This document shows positions 8,116-15,640 of a stretch of DNA of 64,000 nucleotides, piece by piece (the stretch's first letter is position 1; each line of letters starts with the position of its first letter). A program made the translations under genes and the position numbers. The notes below the pieces were generated by a model. The model made no database searches and was not told where the DNA came from. It saw only the letters and a list, made by a program, of their open reading frames with translations. The stretch lies in contig NZ_JAEC01000018.1 in assembly GCF_000518705.1 (NCBI RefSeq), forward strand, positions 1 to 64,000. The letters run 5' to 3'. The stretch is from Shewanella colwelliana ATCC 39565. Lineage in GTDB: Bacteria; Pseudomonadota; Gammaproteobacteria; Enterobacterales; Shewanellaceae.

Positions 8116-8607
8116 GTGATCTTGGCCTCATTAACTAATATGAAAAAACTTATTTTGGCAATTAGCCTACTCATTAGCCCCAGCCTATTAGCCGAAGAAG
8201 CGATATCAATCCTTTGGCACAACCTAGCGCCGGGAGCTGCAGACTTACCAGTAGAAACCAACGTCAACCTTGCTCTAGATGGAAAAAAGGTGATCATACC
8301 TGGGTTTGTGGTCCCATTAGATGGCAAGAACAGTGGCTATGTTAAGAATTTTCTATTAACGCCGCAGCAAGGTGCCTGCTTCCATAAACCGCCCTCGCCA
8401 GCGAACCAGTTGATCCATGTCTCCTTTGATGTACCTATTGCCATACCCGATCTACAGCAACCTATGTATATCGCCGGAACGCTAAGGGTAAAGAGTGCCC
8501 AAGCGGGGTTTGCAAAAACTGGATATCACCTAAAAGGCATTGAGGCCATCGCATACCCAACAAAAATTAGCACACCAAGTACAGAGCAAGATCACCAACA
8601 CGAATAA
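8116..8607 (+). CDS. DUF3299-family exported protein
   Basis: The protein is 163 residues from the GTG at 8116 (GAGG just upstream) or 155 from the ATG at 8140, which begins the signal peptide MKKLILAISLLI but has no clear ribosome site. The mature part carries the DUF3299 hallmarks: VIIPGFVVPLD, followed by GACFHKPPSPANQLIHV near the middle, then a C-terminal beta segment. The C-terminus is histidine-rich (DHQHE). DUF3299 proteins are periplasmic or lipoproteins of unknown role. It lies 34 bases after the cupin gene and before the porin, in the same direction, so it probably belongs to the operon. Confidence 0.8.
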   Translation: MILASLTNMKKLILAISLLISPSLLAEEAISILWHNLAPGAADLPVETNVNLALDGKKVIIPGFVVPLDGKNSGYVKNFLLTPQQGACFHKPPSPANQLIHVSFDVPIAIPDLQQPMYIAGTLRVKSAQAGFAKTGYHLKGIEAIAYPTKISTPSTEQDHQHE

Positions 8608-8658
8608 GCAAAAAAACAACAAAGATAAACAATCAATAAAAGAATTAAGGTGATGATG

Positions 8659-9783
8659 ATGAAAACGACACACTTTGCGCTTTCCGCGCTCATGGCTGCA
8701 ATAAGCATAGTGGGGCTATCGATTCCAGTCGCTGCCGAAGACGGTATGGATATCGGGGGCGCTGTAAGGGTTAATTATGCCTACAAAGACTATAGCGAAT
8801 CATCCAAGGATAAGGGCGGCGATTTCAGTTTCGATATGGCCGCTATTAAGTTCAATGGCAAACAGGGAGATTGGGGACTGGCTGCAGAGTACCGTTTCAC
8901 CTCTAGCACTGACTACATCAAATATGGGTATGGCTTTTACGACATAGACCCCAACTGGCAACTGCAGTTTGGCATCAACAAAGTTCCGTTTGGTAATCCA
9001 GGATTTATCTCCAATAGCTTCTGGTTTGGTATTCCGTATTACCTTGGATTTGAAGATGACCATGATGTAGGTATCAAAGCTGTTTATGAGAAAAATGGTT
9101 GGCACACTGATCTCGCTTTCTATAAAAACCCTGAGTATGGCGCTAGCGAAAACAAGCGTTATGCTACAGACCTCTACACAGGCACCATCAATGGCACCGA
9201 GTATAATAACGAAGAAACCAACCAACTTAACCTTCGTCAAACGTACACAGCTGAGCATGAGGGTGGCCAAACGACTATCGGTGGTTCGGTCCAGTACGGT
9301 CAAATCTATAACAGTAAAACAGGTAACACTGGCGACCGTTATGCCGCGGCCCTGCACTTAGATAGCAGCTATAAAGGTTGGAACCTGCAGTTACAAGCAA
9401 TGCAGTATGAATACGATGCCGCCGATGCTGCTGACGACAACAAAATTGGGGTGTCAGTGGTAAGCTGGCAATATGAGATCGCTTCTAAGGGCCAATCTTA
9501 CAGTGCCAATATTGCCAAGACTTTTAGCACTGATTGGGGCAGCGTTAAGTGTTACAACGACTTTGGCCTAATGACACCCGACGTAGCAGACAGTCACTAC
9601 GACGATAGCATGCAAAATGTGACTGGCTGCGCCATCTCTGCAGGGCCAACTTACACCATGGTTGATTTCATCATGGGTAAAAACATGACCTTCTCTACTG
9701 CAAACAACGACCATGTCGGCTTACCTGAAGTGGGCGATGATTGGGACAAGCGGGTCAACATTAATTTCGGCTATTACTTCTAG
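8659..9783 (+). CDS. Outer-membrane beta-barrel porin-like protein
   Basis: The protein is 374 residues from ATG 8659 (AAGG eight bases upstream; two in-frame ATGs and a GTG lie just before). It has a signal peptide ending at about VAAED, then alternating aromatic/polar strands and a C-terminal phenylalanine (NINFGYYF), the usual BAM signal. There is no obvious specificity motif. It resembles the single-chain porins of alteromonads. As the last gene of the reductase operon it is a good candidate for uptake of the substrate or release of the product across the outer membrane. The hairpin at 9799-9831 follows. Confidence 0.8.
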   Translation: MKTTHFALSALMAAISIVGLSIPVAAEDGMDIGGAVRVNYAYKDYSESSKDKGGDFSFDMAAIKFNGKQGDWGLAAEYRFTSSTDYIKYGYGFYDIDPNWQLQFGINKVPFGNPGFISNSFWFGIPYYLGFEDDHDVGIKAVYEKNGWHTDLAFYKNPEYGASENKRYATDLYTGTINGTEYNNEETNQLNLRQTYTAEHEGGQTTIGGSVQYGQIYNSKTGNTGDRYAAALHLDSSYKGWNLQLQAMQYEYDAADAADDNKIGVSVVSWQYEIASKGQSYSANIAKTFSTDWGSVKCYNDFGLMTPDVADSHYDDSMQNVTGCAISAGPTYTMVDFIMGKNMTFSTANNDHVGLPEVGDDWDKRVNINFGYYF

Positions 9784-9798
9784 TTAATAGCGAATAAT

Positions 9799-9831
9799 AA
9801 GTGAGTTAACAATGCTCTCGTTAACTCACTT
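9799..9831. terminator. 12-bp perfect hairpin after the porin gene
   Basis: AAGTGAGTTAAC (9799-9810) is the exact inverse of GTTAACTCACTT (9820-9831) around nine bases. It starts 15 bases after the porin stop. There is no T run, so it may stabilise the 3' end rather than terminate. Confidence 0.55.
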
Positions 9832-9889
9832 ACACTTTCGGGCCGCGATATTGCTCATCAAATCACACCACTACGACACTTTTTGGCCC

Positions 9890-9920
9890 AGCCCTTGACC
9901 CAATCGAGGGCTTTTTCTTT
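9890..9920 (+). terminator. Rho-independent terminator between porin and second TetR
   Basis: AGCCCT (9890-9895) pairs with AGGGCT (9907-9912), followed by TTTTCTTT. It is likely the final stop of the reductase operon. Confidence 0.6.
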
Positions 9921-9928
9921 GGTTAAGC

Positions 9929-10720
9929 TTAACTCGCTTTTAAGGCATGTCGAGCGCAACTTGTCGCTTGAGTTAATTTCACCTGAGAGAGGGCACTGCA
10001 TGCAGCACAGGTCATATGATCACGATAGTGTTGGTCGAAAAACTTCACCGTACGCGCCTCTAAGCTATCAAATAGCTCATGGGTCAATGGCTGCTGCCAT
10101 TTATATGGCCCCATCAATTTAGCAAGATGGCGATAGCAAGTTTCACGACGATTAGACAGATACTCTGGCGCGATGAGTTGACTTTCAAATTGCGTCAAAG
10201 CGCCTGTCAAATAGAAGGTGATCCCCTGAACCAATTCTTTAACTTGGAGTGGCGTCGCCTCAAGTTCGCCGTTTGCCACCGCCGCATGGAGAGCATCGGT
10301 AAACCAGCCCCAAAACGCATTGATACGCTTTTTAAAACGTTCAACCTTTTCATCACTGGCTAACTGCCACACCATGGTATTCACTGAAACAGATCGTAGC
10401 GTGAAGAAACTTTTTGAACGCTTTATGGTTTCGAAGGTGAACATGATAGGTAGTAACACTTTCTCTTGCTCGGTAAGCGATGGATATTGATCGATAAAAA
10501 TAGGCAGATGGTTCGAAGTTGCACTTCTTAAAAACAAACAAACCAATACATCCTCTTTGCGCTCAAAGAACTTATATAAGGTGCCAGTAGAGCACCCAAC
10601 CTCTTTAGCAAGCTGAGAGAACTTAAATGAGACTATGCCCTGAGACTCAATGAGCTGCTCCGCCGCATCAAGGATCTGGTTGCAACGCATCATAGGTAAT
10701 GTATCCGTAGGGCATTTCAT
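9929..10720 (-). CDS. Second TetR-family regulator, paralogue of the one at 4502-5260
   Basis: The protein is 263 residues from the ATG at 10720, chosen because GGTGAAGAGA lies directly upstream and because MKCPTD then aligns with MRCPKD of the first TetR. The two share the HTH (GCSTGTLYKFFERKEDVLVCLFLR) and the ligand domain throughout. Cys3, Cys13, Cys238 and Cys241 occupy identical positions, with a further Cys255 and His258 in the tail. It is divergent from a second Tat flavoprotein gene that is truncated, so this regulator has probably lost its main target. Confidence 0.85.
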   Translation of the reverse strand: MKCPTDTLPMMRCNQILDAAEQLIESQGIVSFKFSQLAKEVGCSTGTLYKFFERKEDVLVCLFLRSATSNHLPIFIDQYPSLTEQEKVLLPIMFTFETIKRSKSFFTLRSVSVNTMVWQLASDEKVERFKKRINAFWGWFTDALHAAVANGELEATPLQVKELVQGITFYLTGALTQFESQLIAPEYLSNRRETCYRHLAKLMGPYKWQQPLTHELFDSLEARTVKFFDQHYRDHMTCAACSALSQVKLTQATSCARHALKAS

Positions 10721-11049
10721 TCTCTTCACCTTAATAAATATTTTGCTGAAGTATGCCCTCACAGTAGATCTCAATAACAGCCGATGCTCAGAGTATCGGG
10801 ATAAACCTCACGCAAAATGGGCTTTATTGATAGGCTTTGTGAATTACGTAAAACAAACATTCACGCAAAAAATGCCTAGCCCCTATAAACTCCCCGCAAC
10901 AATTCCCATCGAATGAAACATTCAGAAAAAGATATTCGGGACTTGGCTCACGAATAAGTTTGCCACTGAAAAAAAGCCGTGACTTACTTCACCTTTAACC
11001 ACGTGCAGAACCTCTATCTTGCTCTCACAGAGATGCAGAGGACAATCAA
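10721..11049. promoter_or_regulatory. Divergent intergenic region, TetR2 / truncated reductase, with repeats
   Basis: No gene is visible in these 329 bases. TCACGCAAAA occurs twice in direct orientation (10808-10817 and 10861-10870). GTGAAT (10839-10844) is inverse to ATTCAC (10859-10864) across 14 bases. These are reasonable places for the TetR2 operator. Confidence 0.4.
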
Positions 11050-11580
11050 ATGCACAACAGAAGAAACTTTTTAAAACTCAGCGCAGGTGCCGCATTTGGT
11101 GGAATAGCCGCCACCATGCCGGGAACCGTATCGGCCAGTGAATGTAACCCAATAGAGTGGGATGAATCTCAGGATGTCATTGTTGTGGGTTCTGGTTTTG
11201 CTGGTCTATCGGCCGCATTAAACGCCAAACGTCAGAACCTAGGCTCGGTATTAGTGTTGGAAAAGATGCAAGTTATTGGTGGCAATTCCGCCATCAATGG
11301 CGGTTGGTTGGCCATCCCTAAAAACCCCATTCAGTTGGCCCAAGGCATCAACGACGACTCACCCGAAGAGCTAGTAAAAGATCAGATCATCTCAGGTCGT
11401 GGCATGCAAAATGAAGCGGCATTGCGTCAAATTGCTAATCGCTCACTTGATGCTTATGACCTGTGTATGGGTAAGTCAATCTTTAGGTGTCTGCATTCGT
11501 CTATGGTGGTGTATCAATATATTGTTTTAACTATGTTTAATGATTTTTATTGTCCATGGGTGTCTCTAGGAATACAATAA
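11050..11580 (+). pseudogene. Truncated Tat flavoprotein reductase gene (paralogue of 5448-6950)
   Basis: The first 140 or so codons match the operon flavoprotein: Tat signal NRRNFLKL (3-10), VIVVGSGFAGLSAA FAD motif, GGNSAINGG, SPEELVKDQIISGRG and an LRQIANRSLDAYDLCM segment. After about base 11470 the reading frame continues for 36 codons with no resemblance to the family and then stops. All of the substrate-binding and proton-delivery residues are missing, so a working reductase cannot be made. No remainder was seen elsewhere in the window. The break is followed directly by an integrase remnant, so insertion or deletion by a mobile element is the likely cause. Confidence 0.85.
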
Positions 11581-11595
11581 AAAATCACTCTTATC

Positions 11596-11614
11596 CGTAC
11601 CCGGCGCCGTACCC
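11596..11614. repeat. Short direct repeat CGTACCC upstream of the integrase
   Basis: CGTACCC occurs at 11596-11602 and 11608-11614, 12 bases apart, just before the integrase reading frame. Such repeats often serve as integrase arm sites; no matching attachment site was found at the far end. Confidence 0.35.
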
Positions 11615-11634
11615 AGAATTGTTGAGGTTTACTC

Positions 11635-12877
11635 ATGACAACAAAGCGAATTAGCAGCAATGCCACATTACAAGCATTGAGTCCGCAAGATAAAGAGTAC
11701 CTAATCCCAGATAAAAAATTGAGGGGCTCAACATTCGCGTCCGCCCAACCGGCACTATGACTTGGACATTTCGTTATCAAGTTGGTAAGAAACATGAAAA
11801 AATATCAATGGGCCGATACGACAAGTCGAGACCAGAAACGGGGGATGACACTTGAGCAAGCAAGAAAAGAGGCGGGGCGTTTCCGTAGTTGGCTAGAAAA
11901 TAACAAAAATCCCAAGCAAGAATTGTTAAGAGAGCATCGCGAGCAAGAGGAAGCTAAAACATTTGATGATGCTTTTGTGAGTTTTGATGAGAAGCAGCTA
12001 TCAAAGCAATTGCGAGGTTCTCAAGCAAGAGCCATCTATTTACGCGACATAAAGCCTTATATTGGTAGCATTAAATTAGCTGATTTGAGAATGAATGATC
12101 TCAATAAAGTGTTTGATGCTAAGGTGGACAAAAGCGGTCGGAAGATGGCTGGTGCGATAGGGGTGTGTCACAAGATCATTAATCAGGTCATCAAGCATGC
12201 CTTAGCGTTGAATATGATCGATACGCATCCTGCGCCGCTATTGAGGGCGAGAGATGTTGGAGGGGGAACGAAAATCACCAAGCGAAATCGGGGCTTCTCC
12301 GAGCTGAAAATATTGCTAACAAGCTTGCCTTCTTGGCGAATGGATGATGCCAATATTCGGCTATTAAATTTCTTACTTGGGTGCGGACAAAGGATCAGTG
12401 CGGTACTTGAAATGCGCTGGAGTGAGGTTGATTTTGATGAAAAGCTCTGGTTGCTGCCTGCGAGCTCAGAAGAGCGGCACACGAAGAGCCAAGAAAGTCG
12501 TAAGGTGCCATTAAGTGATTACCTTATTAAACAGCCGCTAGAGCAACGTGATAGTATTCCAAGCCATTGGAAGTTGGTATGGGCCTCAAGCAACCTTAGA
12601 TAAACAGCAAGAGCCTGCCGCAATTCGCTCGAATATCAAACGCAACCTTCCGTCAAATCTTGAGCATTTTTCACCTCATGACTTACGCCGCACTTTTATC
12701 AGTCGATGCAGTGAAATGGGACTCGATATTGTGGCAATTGAAAAAACGGTTGGTCATCAACTTCCTGGAATGTTGCGAGTCTATAACCACCATGATTACT
12801 TAGAGGAGCTGTTATCAGTATTACAAGCTTGGGGTGACAAGCTCGAAACTCTGATGATCGAAAATGTGGTGCAGTGA
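11635..12877 (+). pseudogene. Tyrosine recombinase/integrase (P4-like), frameshifted
   Basis: It starts at ATG 11635 (GAGG upstream). Family-like sequence runs through three frames: to about 11726, then to about 11843, then to about 12590, then to the stop at 12875-12877. The first shift is at a G4 run and the second at a G5 run, where frame is regained. The third is near GGTATGGG. An N-terminal arm domain (NIRVRPTGTMTWTFRYQ), a core-binding domain and a catalytic domain can be read. Catalytic residues are present across the breaks: Arg in GCGQRISAVLEMRW, HDLRR, the GHQ histidine and Tyr in VYNHHDY. It is probably inactive, unless the shifts are sequencing errors in homopolymers. Confidence 0.8.
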
Positions 12878-12954
12878 TCACCGATGAAGTCTGCCACAAC
12901 CACAAACTAAAGGATGTTGAAGGGATTTATAACCAGCATAATTATTTAGATTAG
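12872..12954 (+). pseudogene. C-terminal tail of a second integrase
   Basis: The open frame reads NHKLKDVEGIYNQHNYLD before a stop, matching the final GHKLxGVxGxYNRHDYL segment of tyrosine integrases, including the catalytic Tyr. It lies directly behind the first integrase and shares its last few bases. Only about 25 codons remain, so this is a fossil of another, nested element. Confidence 0.5.
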
Positions 12955-13025
12955 CGTAAATAGGCCATTACAAAACTATCAGAGATGATTTCCTCAATTA
13001 CATCTACTTGATCCAAACGAGCTGC

Positions 13026-13059
13026 TGTTAGCCTTGCACTCATGAGTACAAGGCTAACA
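13026..13059. repeat. 34-base near-perfect palindrome
   Basis: Arms TGTTAGCCTTGCACTCA and TGAGTACAAGGCTAACA are inverse repeats with one mismatch and no spacer. It sits in the debris between integrase fragments and the MerR remnant. There is no T run on either side and the consensus does not fit an integron attC site. Confidence 0.75.
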
Positions 13060-13149
13060 TTTAAGCTGTATGTGTCTTAAAGCAATACTTTAGCGCCAGG
13101 AATGTATCCACCAGCCTTTGCTATTTCCTGTTTTATCACGAACAGAGAG

Positions 13150-13445
13150 TCACTTGGCCCGCAGGACCTGGAAACCTTGATTTTTATCCGCCGTTGAATA
13201 TCGCCCTGTGCGACATTCGCCGTTTGGTTGAGGTGCAGCAACACCCTCGCAGCTCCAGCGCCGTGGTCGATGACATTATTGCCGAGCAACTTGAGCGCAT
13301 TCGACAGACCCAGCGTGAGCTGGCTAAGCAGGATGCTTCACTCTCGTCGCTGGTCGCCTGCGATACCCATCATGTCCGGGATTGCTGCATTCTCAAGCGG
13401 CTAAAAGAAGATGATTGTAGCGCCAATTTGGGCGTTGAGTTATAA
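13150..13445 (+). pseudogene. Fragment of a MerR-family metal-responsive regulator (CadR/PbrR-like)
   Basis: One frame ends with DLETLIFIRR; the next resumes at about 13194 with NIALCDIRRLVEVQQ and runs 83 codons through a dimerisation helix (AEQLERIRQTQRELAKQ) to a cysteine/histidine end, ACDTHHVRDCCILKRL. That order and the Cys-x-Ile-Leu ending are typical of CadR/PbrR/ZntR regulators of heavy-metal efflux. The DNA-binding domain is missing and a small deletion with frameshift interrupts the rest. No metal-efflux gene is nearby. Confidence 0.6.
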
Positions 13446-13562
13446 ACACTCTCTACGAGTACAGGTGTTACTCCCAGCAGCAGCTTCTTAAATTGTTATG
13501 CAGAATACCCGGTAGTTATCTGGAATCTTGGCAGCGATGCATATGAAGTAATACGTAGCATA

Positions 13563-13590
13563 AAAAAGAGCGCCCTTAGGCGCTCTTGCT
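13563..13590 (-). terminator. Terminator of the S8 peptidase gene
   Basis: AAGAGCGCC (13566-13574) pairs with GGCGCTCTT (13579-13587). Read on the minus strand it is followed by TTTTTTA, just after the stop at 13606. Confidence 0.8.
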
Positions 13591-13605
13591 ATTACAGGCT
13601 GACTG

Positions 13606-15429
13606 TCAGTTGAATGTGACACTCGAAATATCAGAGCAGTTGCCGGTGCCATCCTCGCATATATGGTAGGTGTATATGCCATAAGGATTGTTGAGCGTAT
13701 CGACAAAACCGCCGTCGTTCGCGGTGGCCGTCATCATCACGCCATTGCGAAACACGTTTACCTTGCGGGTTGTTGCGCCGGACCAATTGAGTTCAACCTG
13801 TTCGCCGCGCTTGCCGGCGTATGTCTGTGTGGTCAATTGAATGTCCACGACGGGGGTTGCCTTGCAGCCGTTGTTTAACAGGTATTGATGCGCGTCAGCC
13901 ACTTTGACAATGCCATGGCCAAAGTAGTCGTCACGGCCATTGGCACCTGCATCAAACGCGGTCTTTTTCAGGGCGTCGCGAATATCGCTGCCGCTGCACT
14001 CCGGATGATTTGACCACAGCACGGCGGCCAGACCACTGACGGCAGGGGTCGCCATAGAGGTTCCGCTCATGAAGCCGTAGTCTGAGGTGCTTATCTCCAC
14101 GCCAAATGCACTTGCAGCCAGGATAGCACTGCGATCTTCCAAGGTGGCGCCAACGGCGGGAATACGGGTCGTGGTGTCGGCGCCCAGGGTGCCATACACC
14201 ATACCTGCGACGTTATTGATGATAATGGCGCCAATACCACCAGAGGCTTCGCAATTCATGACTTTGTCATTAAAGGAAATTTCGCCGCGATCAATCAAGC
14301 AGACCTTTCCGTCGGCCCCGGAGTCTGTGGCCTTGCCAAGCCCCATGTAATAGCCGTTACCGGTGACATTTCCTTGTGCAGCGTAGCCCATTCCGGACGA
14401 GCCAAGCACCTGGCCATCGGCGTTTAATACAGACGCCACCGCCATATCGGCAGGATAGGTTGACAGGGTATCCACGCCGCCAGCTGTTACCTCTACACAG
14501 GTAGTGTCCAGAATTTGCTGGTTGTTTTTATTGTTTTTGCCTGAGTAGATGATGCTACAGGCCGGGTACTGGGAGAATGGTGCGATTTGGTCATTCGCGT
14601 CGTTGGCCCCCACCATCATCACTGATTCATAACCGGCAGGGAAGGTTCTGACATTGTTGCCATCGTTACCAGCAGCGGCAATCACCAAACCGCCATTGTT
14701 GGTGAATGCTTTAAAAGCGTTCTCTTCGGTGCTGTTTGGTCGACCGCCACCGAGACTCATGTTAATGATGTTGGCGTCGGCAGCGGCACATTTTTCTGCT
14801 GCAACAGCGAGATCAGACGAGTAGCCCCAGCCATTTGCGTTAAATACTTTAATGATATGCATGTCGACGCCGGGAGCCATGCCGATAACGCCGATACCGT
14901 TATCGGCTGCGCCGATGGTGCCGGCAACGTGGGTTCCATGGGGGCCGCCATGTTGGTCCCACTGTCCGGTGCCAATATCGTTGTCACCGGTAATGTTTTG
15001 CCATAAAAAGTCAGCGTTTGAACGATCGAGGCCGGAGTCAATCACACAGACTTTCACGCCGGAGTTTGCTTGCAGCGTGAGCTGGTTTGCCTGGGATTGA
15101 TATACGGCATAGGGGGAGATCTGGCTGTAACGTGGGTCGCCAACATCATCGCTGTAACCCATCAATTGGCGTTTGGCATCTTCTTCGATGAGTTGGATGT
15201 GTGGGTTATTCAGCAGACCTTTTATGGCCGCAAGATCTTTGCCGCTGAAGGTGGCTGAGAAAAAGTGCTTGCCTTCGGCGTGGATTTCGCCGCCCATTTT
15301 TTTGGCAAGGGCTTTCACCACGCCTTTATGCTCAGCATCGACCTGAATAACGTAACGGTCGTCGGCAGCATTGGCGGTCATTGCCATCCCAATACCCAGC
15401 GCTAATAAGGTTTTATTTATTGTTTTCAT
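13606..15429 (-). CDS. Secreted subtilisin-like (S8) serine peptidase with PA domain
   Basis: The protein is 607 residues from ATG 15429, preceded by an AGGAA ribosome site; an upstream in-frame start is unsupported. It has a signal peptide (1-21), an inhibitor I9-type propeptide (about 25-90) and an S8 catalytic domain with Asp131 (VIDSG), His164 (HGTHVAG), oxyanion Asn255 (AAAGNDG) and Ser458 (GTSMATP). A protease-associated domain is inserted at about 310-445, and a short Fn3-like tail (LNWSGATTRKVNVFRNG) ends the chain. All catalytic residues are present. It is the third gene in a minus-strand run with the matrixin-like protease, 211 bases further on, so it may have its own promoter. Confidence 0.93.
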   Translation of the reverse strand: MKTINKTLLALGIGMAMTANAADDRYVIQVDAEHKGVVKALAKKMGGEIHAEGKHFFSATFSGKDLAAIKGLLNNPHIQLIEEDAKRQLMGYSDDVGDPRYSQISPYAVYQSQANQLTLQANSGVKVCVIDSGLDRSNADFLWQNITGDNDIGTGQWDQHGGPHGTHVAGTIGAADNGIGVIGMAPGVDMHIIKVFNANGWGYSSDLAVAAEKCAAADANIINMSLGGGRPNSTEENAFKAFTNNGGLVIAAAGNDGNNVRTFPAGYESVMMVGANDANDQIAPFSQYPACSIIYSGKNNKNNQQILDTTCVEVTAGGVDTLSTYPADMAVASVLNADGQVLGSSGMGYAAQGNVTGNGYYMGLGKATDSGADGKVCLIDRGEISFNDKVMNCEASGGIGAIIINNVAGMVYGTLGADTTTRIPAVGATLEDRSAILAASAFGVEISTSDYGFMSGTSMATPAVSGLAAVLWSNHPECSGSDIRDALKKTAFDAGANGRDDYFGHGIVKVADAHQYLLNNGCKATPVVDIQLTTQTYAGKRGEQVELNWSGATTRKVNVFRNGVMMTATANDGGFVDTLNNPYGIYTYHICEDGTGNCSDISSVTFN

Positions 15430-15640
15430 GTTTGTTCCTGAAAGTGTGTGGTAAATAGCAGGCCCATTGAGCAAGGTGCTTGAGGTCAATTCCTTCATTG
15501 CCGCTCTGACACTGCTAATTCCTTAAATTCTTTGGCCATATTCAGCGCCAACTGACAAAGCCCGGCGCTGCTTGAGTCCTGACGATTCAGCGACTGTGTC
15601 AAGGAGTACGCCCATCAGGGCGTCTCCCGACATCTTGCTG

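Noticed and set aside
11635..12877. Programmed frameshifting in the integrase
   Set aside because: Three separate shifts, without a slippery heptamer plus downstream structure, fit decay or read errors better.
13026..13059. Integron attC site
   Set aside because: The ends do not fit RYYYAAC and GTTRRRY, and no gene cassette or intI is next to it.
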